A stretch of 64,000 bases of DNA, from contig DAOUAE010000057.1 of assembly GCA_034433795.1 (NCBI GenBank), positions 1 through 64,000 on the forward strand. Reading direction: 5' to 3'. The stretch is from DAOUAE01 sp034433795. Its GTDB lineage: Bacteria; Chloroflexota; UBA6077; FW602-bin22; DAOUAE01. Position 1 is the first letter of the stretch. Each line of letters opens with the position of its first letter. Both the position numbers and the translations under genes were made by a program. Below are positions 8,278 to 16,952 of this stretch, piece after piece. Under the pieces are notes generated by a model. That model made no database searches and had not been told where the DNA came from. It worked only from the letters and a program-made list of their open reading frames with translations.

Positions 8278-8745
8278 GTGTTCAGCGTCGGTCCGATGGA
8301 ATTATTGCTGGTGCTGATTCTGGCCCTGCTGATCTTCGGGCCGCAGAAGATCCCGGAGATCGCGGCCGGGCTGGGCCAGGCGATCCGTGAATTCCGCCGG
8401 GCCTCGCAGGAGCTGAGCGAGGCCCTGGCGCTGAACGAGCTGACGGCCCCGCTGGAGGCGCCGCCGCCGGCGTCGCCCGCCGGTCCGGACCAGACCCCCG
8501 AGCCCGCGCCGGCGACGTTCTCCGACCAGTCCGCCCCGTCCACGGAAACCGACCAGCCGCCCTCCTCCGCGCCGGAGGAGGGCCCGGAGGCCCCGACCGC
8601 GCCCCCGCCGGCCGACCAGCCGGCGACGGGCGCAGCGGCCCCGGCCGCTGACCTGGAGGCGCCCCTCGAGGCCCTCACCCTGCCGTCCGAGAACGGCGCC
8701 TCCACCACTGAGGTGACCGAGGATGCTCCTCGACAAAGCGCGTGA
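8278..8745 (+). CDS. tatA: Twin-arginine translocase subunit TatA/TatB family
   Basis: TatA forms the channel of the Tat pathway, which exports folded proteins. The 155-residue protein begins with a short periplasmic stretch and one transmembrane helix (MELLLVLILALLIFGPQKIP), with the FGP hinge. An amphipathic helix follows (AAGLGQAIREFRRASQEL). The tail from about residue 60 is long, Pro/Ala/Glu-rich and probably disordered. GTG at 8278 is preferred because GGAGG ends 5 bases before it. It overlaps tatC by 23 bases. It could act as TatB instead; no second TatA-type gene is in the window. A likely client is the Tat-signal amidase at 55.6 kb. Confidence 0.9.
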   Translation: MFSVGPMELLLVLILALLIFGPQKIPEIAAGLGQAIREFRRASQELSEALALNELTAPLEAPPPASPAGPDQTPEPAPATFSDQSAPSTETDQPPSSAPEEGPEAPTAPPPADQPATGAAAPAADLEAPLEALTLPSENGASTTEVTEDAPRQSA

Positions 8746-9490
8746 CTTCATCCAGTTCGTCACCACCGAGACCCCGGAGGACGATCAGCCCGTCGACGAC
8801 GTCCAGATGACCATCTTCGAGCATCTGGAGGAGCTGCGGCGGCGGCTGATGATCTGTCTCATCGCCCTGGGGGTGGCGACCGGCGCCAGTTTCCTGTTCA
8901 CCAAACAGGTCTTCGATCTGCTCAAGCGTCCGGCCCCGCCGAACTTCCAGCCGGTCTTCATCGAGATGACCGAGATGTTCGTCACCTATTTCAAGGTGGC
9001 GCTGCTGACCGGGGTGACGCTGGCCATGCCGGTCATCGTCTACCAGGCCTTCCGCTTTGTCGCCCCGGCCCTGACCCGGCGGGAGAAGCGGTACCTGCTG
9101 ATCGTCTCGCCGTTCGTCGCCCTCTTCTTCGCCCTGGGAATCCTCTTCGGCTACTTTGTCACCCTGCCTTTCGCCATCACCTATCTCCTCACCTTCGGCA
9201 CCGATGTGGCCACGCCGGCCATCAAGATCGGCAACTACATCTCGTTTGTCACGACCATCCTCTTCTGGATGGGCCTCTCCTTCGAACTGCCGGTGGTCAT
9301 CTGGTTCCTGGCCCGCCTCCGCGTCGTGCGGGCTGAGCAACTGGTGCGTGTCCGGAAGTACGTGATCCTGGTGATCTTCATCATCGCCGCGATCATCACT
9401 CCCACCCCCGACCCGCTGAACCAGACACTTATCGCCGTCCCCCTCTGGCTGCTGTACGAACTGGGCGTCCTCCTGGCGCGGCTGGCCTGA
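8723..9490 (+). CDS. tatC: Sec-independent translocase protein TatC
   Basis: TatC recognises the twin-arginine signal. The 255-residue protein has the family's N-terminal FEHLEELRRRL motif (about residue 30) and six predicted membrane helices. The conserved ALTRREKRYLLI and the late segment AAIITPTPDPLNQTLIAVP are both present. The start ATG lies within the end of tatA, indicating translational coupling. After the stop there are 244 bases without a gene. Confidence 0.95.
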   Translation: MLLDKARDFIQFVTTETPEDDQPVDDVQMTIFEHLEELRRRLMICLIALGVATGASFLFTKQVFDLLKRPAPPNFQPVFIEMTEMFVTYFKVALLTGVTLAMPVIVYQAFRFVAPALTRREKRYLLIVSPFVALFFALGILFGYFVTLPFAITYLLTFGTDVATPAIKIGNYISFVTTILFWMGLSFELPVVIWFLARLRVVRAEQLVRVRKYVILVIFIIAAIITPTPDPLNQTLIAVPLWLLYELGVLLARLA

Positions 9491-9527
9491 AGCGAGGCCA
9501 CTCAGCCCCTGGTGCCCAGCCTGGCAC

Positions 9528-9544
9528 GCTTCTTGTACAGAAGC
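9528..9544. repeat. Short perfect inverted repeat in the tatC downstream gap
   Basis: GCTTCT and AGAAGC flank the 5-base centre TGTAC, giving a perfect 6-base inverted repeat. It sits in the 244-base stretch between tatC and the kinase-like gene, which otherwise shows nothing I recognise. It could be an operator or a small hairpin, and there is no T-run after it. TGGCAC lies directly before it. Confidence 0.4.
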
Positions 9545-9734
9545 CGTGTAGGAACTGGACAGGCTGGCCCGAGGTTAACGGCCCCTGATGTGAGCGCGCT
9601 CTGGCCGCTCATCTCCACCTCCCGGCATCTGGGCAGCCGGGCCGTTCCCCGCGATCTGGCGCGCCGGGTTCTCCGTGCCTAGGGTCTGGTCGCCTGGCGG
9701 AGTTCCGAGTTGTTGATGGGGGGAGAGGGGTACG

Positions 9735-10799
9735 ATGGCCAATACGATGTCGGTGGGCAGTCCGCGGCCGTGGCTGAGCGACCTCGAGAGCGCCAGTCCG
9801 GAGCTGGCCCGGGTTCTCGACCCGGCCTGGGCGGCGGCGGTCTGGGCCCTCTGCCAGGACCCGGCGACCCGGTCGCCCGCGACCCCGGCCCTTCTGGCCG
9901 GGGCCCAGGCCATGGGACAGCAGGCGGCCCGCCAGGGGATCTCCCTCGACCGGCTGCACCAGATCTACGCCAGCCTGCGCCAGGCGCTGACCCCGCGCGC
10001 CCGCGCCCGTCTCTGGGTGCTGCGGCTCCTCGACGATCTGGAGCGGGAGACGCTGGCCGCCTACGCGGCGGCGCGCCCGGCGAGCCGCCCGGCCGCCGTC
10101 GACCCCCCCGCCGCGTGGCGGCTGGCCCCCGAGGTGGTCCTGCGGCCGCTCACGCTGGCCACCGGCTGGGCGCAGCTGCTGGCCCAGCGGCTCAGCCGGG
10201 ACCCGGCCGATCAGCTGCTGGTCCGGATGGCCGAGCGGGCTGTGGCCTACACTTTCGCCGTGGTCCGGCGCCTCCGCGACCTGGACTGTCTGGAGCGGCT
10301 GCAGGCGGGGCCGCTGGCCCTGGCCCCCACGGCGGTCGCGCTCCCGCCTCTGGTCCAGCACATCGTGGCCCGGGCCCAGCCGCTGGGTCCCGGCCAGCCG
10401 ATCCGCCTGGAGAGCGCGCCAAACCTCCCCCCGGTGCTGGCCGACCGGGCGGCGCTCGCCCACGCCCTCGGGGATATCCTGGACAGCCTGCTGCTCGCCC
10501 CCACGCCCGCCACGCGAATCCGGCTGGCCCTCGGTCCGGCCCCCGATGGCCAGCTGGCGCTGCTGCAGGTCGAGGGGCAGGGGCTCCGGCTCGACCCCGA
10601 CAGTCCGCCGCTGCCGCGCGGGGTCGTCCCCGGTGGGGGCAGCCCGGGGGTGACCCTGGCCGGCCGGCTGGCCCTCTGGGTGGCCGGGCGGCTGATCGAA
10701 GCACAGGGAGGCGTCTTCCAGGTTGCAAGCCAGCCTGAAGGGTGTACAATTATAGTGAAGTTGCCGTTCGCCCCGGAGCGGCGCGAACCCCGCGTATGA
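9735..10799 (+). CDS. Histidine-kinase-like protein lacking the catalytic residues
   Basis: The 354-residue soluble protein has an N-terminal helical domain (about 20-115, with AARQGISLDRLHQIYASLR) that resembles RsbR/RsbU-type sensor domains. A dimerisation-helix-like region follows (about 133-190), then a GHKL-type ATPase fold (about 225-345). The place of the phospho-acceptor (HELRTPL in true kinases) reads APEVVLRPLTLATGWAQLL, with no histidine. The N-box equivalent (ALGDILDSLL, 245-254) lacks the Mg-binding Asn, and the D-x-G box is VEGQG. A glycine-rich lid (GGGSP) and the final β-strands (GVFQVASQPEGCTIIVKLPF) remain. It is therefore probably a pseudokinase. No response regulator is adjacent. 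The hup promoter lies inside its 3' end. Confidence 0.75.
   Translation: MANTMSVGSPRPWLSDLESASPELARVLDPAWAAAVWALCQDPATRSPATPALLAGAQAMGQQAARQGISLDRLHQIYASLRQALTPRARARLWVLRLLDDLERETLAAYAAARPASRPAAVDPPAAWRLAPEVVLRPLTLATGWAQLLAQRLSRDPADQLLVRMAERAVAYTFAVVRRLRDLDCLERLQAGPLALAPTAVALPPLVQHIVARAQPLGPGQPIRLESAPNLPPVLADRAALAHALGDILDSLLLAPTPATRIRLALGPAPDGQLALLQVEGQGLRLDPDSPPLPRGVVPGGGSPGVTLAGRLALWVAGRLIEAQGGVFQVASQPEGCTIIVKLPFAPERREPRV
10723..10750 (+). promoter_or_regulatory. Promoter of the HU gene
   Basis: TTGCAA (10723-10728) and TACAAT (10745-10750) with a 16-base spacer, 60 bases before the HU start. It lies within the last codons of the preceding kinase-like gene. Confidence 0.65.
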
Positions 10800-10810
10800 A
10801 GGAGGCGGTT

Positions 10811-11107
10811 ATGATCGGCAAGACCGAACTCGCGCAGCGGCTGGCCCAACGCACCGGGCTCTCCACCAGCCGGGCCGCTGAGGTCCTCAACGCTGTCTTC
10901 GACACGATCACCGAGGCGCTCGCCAGCGGGGAGGAGGTGCGCATCACCGGCTTCGGGACCTTCCGGGTCGCCCAGACGCGGGAGCGCCGGGGCCGGCACC
11001 CCCGGACCGGTGAGCCGATGGTCATCCCCGGCCGGAAGCGGCCGGCCTTCAGCGCCGGGAGCGCCCTGGTCGAGGCCGTGCAGAAGGGCAAGGCCCCCGG
11101 CGGCTGA
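10811..11107 (+). CDS. hup: HU family DNA-binding protein
   Basis: HU bends and compacts DNA as a dimer. The 98-residue protein begins MIGKTELAQRLAQRTGLS and has the conserved VRITGFGTFRVAQTRERRGRHP arm region, ending with RKRPAFSAGSALVEAV. The start at 10811 follows AAGGAGG at a spacing of 5 bases; earlier in-frame ATGs overlap this site. Single-gene transcription from the promoter inside the upstream gene is likely. It converges on the HExxH gene, with 17 bases between them. Confidence 0.93.
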   Translation: MIGKTELAQRLAQRTGLSTSRAAEVLNAVFDTITEALASGEEVRITGFGTFRVAQTRERRGRHPRTGEPMVIPGRKRPAFSAGSALVEAVQKGKAPGG

Positions 11108-11124
11108 GGACGGCCCGCCGGTCG

Positions 11125-11475
11125 TCACCCACCCTGGCAGAAAGCCTCCAGCAGCGCCAGATCCTCGTCGACCAGATGGTCGCGCAGCCAGCGCGCCCGC
11201 CGTTCAACGGCCGCCTCGTCCAGCCGCGGATGGACGGCGTGGACGAGTTCGTGCAGCAGGGTGAGGACGCGCTCGGACAACGGCAGACGACAGGAGATCC
11301 GGATCACGCGCCGCTCCGGGCAGATCTGCCCGTCAGCGATGTACCAGGCGCCGTTCCGTTTGAAGCGCACGAGCGGTTGCACAACGACCTCGAACTCCTC
11401 CAGGAGCAGCCGGCGCATCGGACGGGGCAGGCGCCGGCGTCGGGTGACCACGCTGACCATCGTCCCCAGGTCCAC
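11125..11475 (-). CDS. Small HExxH putative zinc metallopeptidase
   Basis: This 116-residue protein has a basic N-terminus (TRRRRLPRPMRR), a predicted β-rich middle (FEVVVQPLVRFKRNGAWYIADG) and a helix with the zinc-peptidase motif HELVH (His75, Glu76, His79). VHPRLDEAAVERRARWL follows, where His82, Glu87 or Glu91 could be the third ligand. The arrangement recalls minimal zincins and ImmA/IrrE-type peptidases, but the protein is smaller and I cannot place it in a family. No signal peptide or membrane helix is visible. The GTG start follows GAGGGGGG. Activity is inferred only from the motif. Confidence 0.65.
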   Translation of the reverse strand: MDLGTMVSVVTRRRRLPRPMRRLLLEEFEVVVQPLVRFKRNGAWYIADGQICPERRVIRISCRLPLSERVLTLLHELVHAVHPRLDEAAVERRARWLRDHLVDEDLALLEAFCQGG

Positions 11476-11544
11476 CCCCCTCGAGCGGTGCGCTCAGTAT
11501 AGCCGGCCGGCCGTGAACCTGCCAAGCGGCAAGCGCTTACCCTT

Positions 11545-12084
11545 CTACTCGCCCGACGGTGACGGTGGGGACGGGGCCGGCGCGCCGGGGACAGTGGTCT
11601 GGCGCTGGGCCAGCCGGTAGGCGCGGCGGCGTTCGGCCGCCGCCCAGCGCTGCCGCTCCTCCTCGGTCTCCAGCAGGAGCGGCGGGACCGGCGTCGGATG
11701 GCCGTGTTCGTCGAGAGCGACGTAGACCAGATAGGCGGTCGAGGTGTGGGTGACCCGCCCCGAGGTCAGCTCCTCCGCCTGGACCCGGACCTCGACCTCC
11801 ATGCTGGTCCGCCCGGTCCAGGTCAGCCGGGCGTGGACGGTCACCAGGTCACCCACGTAGACCGGCTGCAGGAAGGTCATCGAGTCCATCATCACGGTCA
11901 CCACCCGCTTGCGGGCGTGCCGGGCGGCGGCGGTGGCGCCGGCGGTGTCGACCAGTTTCATGATGCTGCCGCCGTGAACGTTGCCGTAGGGGTTGGCGTC
12001 GGTCGGCAGCATCATCTGGGCCAGGATGGTCTCGCTCTCCCGGACACGGCGGCCCGAAGACTGATCGGTGGGTTGCTGTGCCAT
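11545..12084 (-). CDS. Acyl-CoA thioesterase, hotdog fold
   Basis: A 179-residue thioesterase of the YciA/BACH type that hydrolyses acyl-CoA to free acid and CoA. The hotdog signature is NPYGNVHGGSIMKLVDTAGA, with the active-site Asp in VDTAG. It is followed by the β-strand core VVTVMMDSMTFLQPVYVGDL and a C-terminal Glu/Arg-rich helix with a Pro/Ser-rich tail. The start at 12084 is chosen because GGGAGGAG precedes it, rather than an ATG 15 bases upstream. It is not obviously part of an operon and diverges from the bS22-like gene. Confidence 0.9.
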   Translation of the reverse strand: MAQQPTDQSSGRRVRESETILAQMMLPTDANPYGNVHGGSIMKLVDTAGATAAARHARKRVVTVMMDSMTFLQPVYVGDLVTVHARLTWTGRTSMEVEVRVQAEELTSGRVTHTSTAYLVYVALDEHGHPTPVPPLLLETEEERQRWAAAERRRAYRLAQRQTTVPGAPAPSPPSPSGE

Positions 12085-12143
12085 CGTCTCCTCCCGCAAC
12101 GCAGGGGGGCGGTCGGTGTCGGGGAAACACCGTGCAACCCCCG

Positions 12144-12172
12144 TGCACAGAATGACAGGGCTATGGTATCCT
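12144..12172 (+). promoter_or_regulatory. Promoter upstream of the bS22-like gene and mtnA unit
   Basis: TGCACA (12144-12149) lies 17 bases before TATCCT (12167-12172), whose preceding TGG makes it an extended -10. It lies 49 bases before the small basic gene and probably drives it and the SAM-salvage genes. Confidence 0.5.
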
Positions 12173-12221
12173 ATTCCCCGCGAGGACTTTGACGGGTATT
12201 TTTAGACCTGGGAGTTGAGCG

Positions 12222-12506
12222 ATGAACAAGCGCAAGAAGATGGCCCTGCGCAAGCACCGGCTGAAGGAGAAGAAGCGCTGGGCGCGCCGCCACGGGATCG
12301 ACACCAGCAACCCGTTCTGGCGGTTTATGAAGCCGTCGATGGTCCAGACCCCGGTGGCCCCCGCCGCTCCGGCCCGCGCGGCCGCCCAGCCGGCCCCGAC
12401 GGCCCGTCCGGCGGCGCCGACCGCCCCGGCCCGGCCCCGTCCGTCGGCGGAGCGGCGCCCGCCGGCGCGCACCCAGCCCGCGCCCCAGACCCAGCGCGCC
12501 CGCTGA
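12222..12506 (+). CDS. bS22/AURKAIP1-like basic protein with a Pro/Ala-rich tail
   Basis: The first 24 residues (MNKRKKMALRKHRLKEKKRW) are extremely basic and match the pattern of the AURKAIP1/COX24 domain. That domain in bacteria is the tiny ribosomal protein bS22 (usually about 30-35 residues). Here it is followed by a short linker (GIDTSNPFWRFMKPS) and about 50 residues of Pro/Ala/Arg/Thr, giving 94 residues in total. A ribosome-associated role is inferred from this motif. GGGAG precedes the ATG start. mtnA starts 27 bases after the stop. Confidence 0.65.
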   Translation: MNKRKKMALRKHRLKEKKRWARRHGIDTSNPFWRFMKPSMVQTPVAPAAPARAAAQPAPTARPAAPTAPARPRPSAERRPPARTQPAPQTQRAR

Positions 12507-12533
12507 GCCCGGAGCCGGTCTGAAGGCAGCCCG

Positions 12534-13585
<1,052 letters not shown>

Positions 13586-13586
<1 letters not shown>

Positions 13587-14509
13587 TGGCGGTCCTGGTG
13601 GTGGGATCGGTCGCCCTGGACACCGTCGAGACGCCCTTCGGCAAGGTCACCGACGCCCTGGGGGGATCGGCCGTCTACTTTGCGCTGGCGGCCAGCCTGT
13701 ACACGCCCGTGGCCCTGGTCGGGGTGGTCGGTGAGGATTTTCCGGCCCGGTACCTGGAGTGGCTGCGCCAGCGGCCGATCGATCTGCGGGGGCTCCAGGT
13801 CCGGCCGGGCCGGACCTTCCGCTGGGTGGGCTGGTACGATTACGATCTCAACCACGCCCACACCCTGGAGACCCATCTCAACGTCTTCGCCGACTTCCAG
13901 CCGGATCTGCCGGCCGACTATCGCCGAGCCCGCTTCGTCTTTCTGGCCAACATCGACCCCGACCTGCAACTGCGCGTTCTCGACCAGGTGGAGCGGCCGG
14001 AGCTGGTGGTCGTGGACAGTATGAATTACTGGATCGCCCACAAGCGGGCGGCCCTCACGCGGGTCCTGGAGCGGGCGGACATCGTCACGCTCAACGAGGC
14101 CGAGGTCCGGGAGTACGCGCAGCATCCGGTGCTGCTGACCGCCGCCCGGCGGATCCTGGCCCTGGGCCCGCGGGCCCTGGTGGTCAAGAAGGGCGAGTAC
14201 GGCTGCGTGCTCTTCGCCAACGACCACTACTTCGTGGCCCCGGCCTACCCGCTGGAGGAGGTGCGCGACCCGACCGGAGCCGGCGACAGCTTCGCCGGCG
14301 GCATGCTCGGCTACCTGGCCACCTGTCCGCGGGTGACGATGGCGGCTCTGCGTCGGGCACTGGTCCACGGCAGCGTGGTAGCCTCGTTCACCTGCGAGGC
14401 CTTCAGCGTCGAGCGGCTGCTGACGCTGGACCGGGCGGCCATCGCCGCCCGCTACCGCGAGTTCCGCGAATTCACCAGTTTCGAGACGGGAGAGGAGAAT
14501 GGCGACTGA
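13586..14509 (+). CDS. PfkB-family kinase linked to mtnA and ahcY
   Basis: A 307-residue ribokinase-fold kinase. It starts VLVVGSVALDTVETPFG, has the glycine pair of LGGSA, and ends with the anion-hole/catalytic motif DPTGAGDSFAGG (Asp234 as base). A close kinase family is commonly encoded beside ahcY. The substrate is not proven. Adenosine (the product of AhcY) and methylthioribose or 5-deoxyribose (precursors for MtnA) are the candidates suggested by its position between these genes. It overlaps mtnA by one base and ahcY by 11 bases, so the three are translationally coupled. Confidence 0.85.
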
Positions 14510-15773
14510 CGTCCAGCCGCAGCACGATGTCAAAGACCTGAACCTGGCGCCTCAGGGACGGCTCCGCATCGAGTGGGCCGATGGCCAGATGCCGGTGCTG
14601 CGGCTGATCCGCGAGCGCTTCGCCCGCGAACGCCCTCTGGAGGGGATTCGCATCGCCGCCTGTCTGCACGTCACCTCGGAGACGGCCAACCTGATGCGCA
14701 CGCTCCAGGCCGGCGGGGCCCAGATCGCCCTCTGCGCCTCCAATCCCCTGTCGACCCAGGACGAGGTGGCGGCAGCGCTGGTGCAGGACTACGGCCTGAT
14801 GGTCTTCGCCATCCGGGGCGAGGACGAGGAGACCTACTACCGGCACATCCGCAGCGCTCTGGCCATCCGGCCGCACATCACAATGGACGACGGCGCCGAC
14901 CTGGTCACGACCTTGCACAAGGAGCGCCAGGACCTGCTCAGCGAGGTCATCGGCGGCACGGAGGAGACCACGACCGGGGTCATCCGCCTGCGAAGCATGC
15001 ACCGGGCCGGCGTCCTGCGCTATCCGATCATCGCGGTCAACGAAGCCGACACCAAGCACCTCTTCGACAACCGCTACGGCACCGGTCAGAGCACCATGGA
15101 CGGGCTGATGCGGGCGACCAACGTCCTTCTGGCCGGCAAGACGGTGGTCGTCTGCGGCTACGGCTGGTGCGGACGGGGCATCGCCACCCGGGCGCGGGGC
15201 CTGGGAGCCCGGGTCATCGTCACCGAGGTCGACCCCATCCGGGCGCTGGAGGCCTATATGGACGGACATCAGGTGATGCCCATCGCCGAGGCCGCCGCCC
15301 ACGGGGACATCTTCATCACCGCCACCGGCAACATCAACGTTATCGACGCCCCCCACCTCGTCCGGCTCAAGGACGGGGCGATCCTGGCCAACGCCGGTCA
15401 CTTCAACGACGAGATCAACCTGGCGGCCCTGGAGCGACTGGCGGTGGCCAGGCGGCGTCTGCGCGACCTGGTCGATGAGTACCGCTACGCCGACGGCCGT
15501 CGGGTCTACCTGCTGGCCGAGGGGCGGCTGGTCAACCTGGCGGCGGCCGAGGGGCACCCCCCGACGGTGATGGACATGAGCTTCGCCAACCAGGCCCTGG
15601 CGGTGGAATACCTGGTCCAGCAGCGCGGGAAACTGGCGGTCGGGGTCTACGGCGTGCCGCGCGCCCTCGACGAGCAGGTGGCCCGCCTGAAACTGAGCGC
15701 CCTGGGGGTGGCCATCGACACGCTCACCCCGGAGCAGGAGCGCTACCTGGCCTCGTGGGAGCTGGGGACCTAG
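14499..15773 (+). CDS. ahcY: Adenosylhomocysteinase
   Basis: AhcY splits S-adenosylhomocysteine into adenosine and homocysteine, using bound NAD. The 424-residue protein has CLHVTSETANLMRTL and NPLSTQDEVAAAL near the start. The active-site segments are MDDGADLV, EETTTGVIRL and NEADTKHLFDNRYGTGQS, and the Rossmann motif is GYGWCGRGIATRARG. The length is that of the shorter bacterial/archaeal form, lacking the 40-residue insert of the long form. The start has AGAGGAG 4 bases upstream, inside the end of the kinase gene. Confidence 0.95.
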   Translation: MATDVQPQHDVKDLNLAPQGRLRIEWADGQMPVLRLIRERFARERPLEGIRIAACLHVTSETANLMRTLQAGGAQIALCASNPLSTQDEVAAALVQDYGLMVFAIRGEDEETYYRHIRSALAIRPHITMDDGADLVTTLHKERQDLLSEVIGGTEETTTGVIRLRSMHRAGVLRYPIIAVNEADTKHLFDNRYGTGQSTMDGLMRATNVLLAGKTVVVCGYGWCGRGIATRARGLGARVIVTEVDPIRALEAYMDGHQVMPIAEAAAHGDIFITATGNINVIDAPHLVRLKDGAILANAGHFNDEINLAALERLAVARRRLRDLVDEYRYADGRRVYLLAEGRLVNLAAAEGHPPTVMDMSFANQALAVEYLVQQRGKLAVGVYGVPRALDEQVARLKLSALGVAIDTLTPEQERYLASWELGT

Positions 15774-15828
15774 CCCCACCGTGGCCTGGTCGGCGCGTGC
15801 CCCGAGACTCTGGTGAGGAGTGGCGACC

Positions 15829-16941
15829 GTGAAGGCCGTGATCCTGGTCGGCGGCGAGGGGACGCGCCTGCGCCCCCTCACCTGTCTCCGGCCCAAACCG
15901 ATGCTCCCGCTGGCCAACCGCCCCTTCCTCGAACACGTCATCGCCTACCTGGCCGCCCACGGCATCCGGGACGTGATCCTCAGTCTGTGCTACCGTCCGG
16001 ACAGCATCGAGCGCTACTTCGGCGACGGGAGCGCCGTTGGGGTCCGTCTGACCTACGTGGTCGAGGAGACGCCCCTGGGCACGGCCGGGGGCGTCAGGAA
16101 CGTGGCCCGCTACCTCGACGACACCTTTTTCGTGTTCAACGGCGATATCCTGACCGATCTGGACCTCCAGGCCATGCTGGCCTTCCACCGCCAGGCCGGC
16201 GCCCAGGTGACCATCGCCCTCACCCCGGTCGAGAACCCCACCGCCTACGGTCTGGTCGAGATCGCCCCGGACCGCCGGGTGAGGCGCTTCCTGGAGAAGC
16301 CGCGTCCTGACCAGGTGACGACCAATCTCATCAACGCCGGCACCTACATCCTCGAGCCCGCGGTGCTCGACCGGATCCCAGCCGACCGCTTCACGATGTT
16401 CGAGCGCGACCTCTTCCCCACACTGGTCGCCGAGCGCGCCCCGGTCTACGGCTACCCCTCGGCCGGCTACTGGATCGACATCGGAACGCCGACCAAGTAC
16501 CTCCAGGTCAACCGCGATCTCCTGACCGGCCGGGCGCCCCGCCATCTCGCCGGCTGCGCGCCCGGCGAGGGGGTGACAGCCGGCGCGGGCTGCCGGATCG
16601 ATCCGAGCGCTCGCCTGGTCGGGCCGGTGGTCCTGGGGGAGGGGGTTCAGATCGGCCCGGAGGCCACGGTGGTGGGGCCGGCGGTCATCGGGGCGGGATG
16701 TCTCATCGGACCGGGTGCCCATGTCGAGGACAGCGTCATCTGGAGGCAAACCCGGATCGGACCCCGGGCGGTCGTCCAGTCGGCCATCGTCGCTGAGGGC
16801 TGCGCCCTGGACGACGAGGTGCGGGTGACCGATGGCGCGGTCATCGCCGATCGCTGTACAATTGGCCGGGGGAACCACCTGAGCCGCGGGCTCCGGCTCT
16901 GGCCGGACCGCGTGCTCGCGCCCGAGTCGATCACGTTCTAG
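15829..16941 (+). CDS. Sugar-phosphate nucleotidyltransferase, mannose-1-phosphate guanylyltransferase-like
   Basis: The 370-residue protein has an N-terminal GT-A nucleotidyltransferase domain (about 1-235) with the signature VGGEGTRLRPLT and KPMLPLANRPFLEH. A C-terminal left-handed β-helix of hexapeptide repeats follows (about 255-350, GPVVLGEGVQIGPEATVVGP). It makes an NDP-sugar from a sugar-1-phosphate; GDP-mannose is the likeliest product, but ADP- or dTDP-glucose is possible. The GTG at 15829 is preferred over one 9 bases earlier because GAGGAG needs that spacing. A phosphohexomutase follows immediately and would supply its substrate. Confidence 0.88.
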   Translation: MKAVILVGGEGTRLRPLTCLRPKPMLPLANRPFLEHVIAYLAAHGIRDVILSLCYRPDSIERYFGDGSAVGVRLTYVVEETPLGTAGGVRNVARYLDDTFFVFNGDILTDLDLQAMLAFHRQAGAQVTIALTPVENPTAYGLVEIAPDRRVRRFLEKPRPDQVTTNLINAGTYILEPAVLDRIPADRFTMFERDLFPTLVAERAPVYGYPSAGYWIDIGTPTKYLQVNRDLLTGRAPRHLAGCAPGEGVTAGAGCRIDPSARLVGPVVLGEGVQIGPEATVVGPAVIGAGCLIGPGAHVEDSVIWRQTRIGPRAVVQSAIVAEGCALDDEVRVTDGAVIADRCTIGRGNHLSRGLRLWPDRVLAPESITF

Positions 16942-16952
16942 GGGAGAGGGTG

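Noticed and set aside
9522..9537. Sigma-54 type promoter (TGGCACG, then TTGTA)
   Set aside because: The invariant GC of the -12 box is GT here, no enhancer-binding regulator is near, and sigma-54 is uncommon in this lineage.
12100..12221. SAM or SAH riboswitch ahead of mtnA/ahcY
   Set aside because: The only leader is short and contains no recognisable SAM-binding core; mtnA itself has just 27 bases upstream.
16857..16862. TACAAT near the end of the nucleotidyltransferase gene as a promoter for the phosphohexomutase
   Set aside because: No -35 match, and the gene spacing suggests simple read-through.
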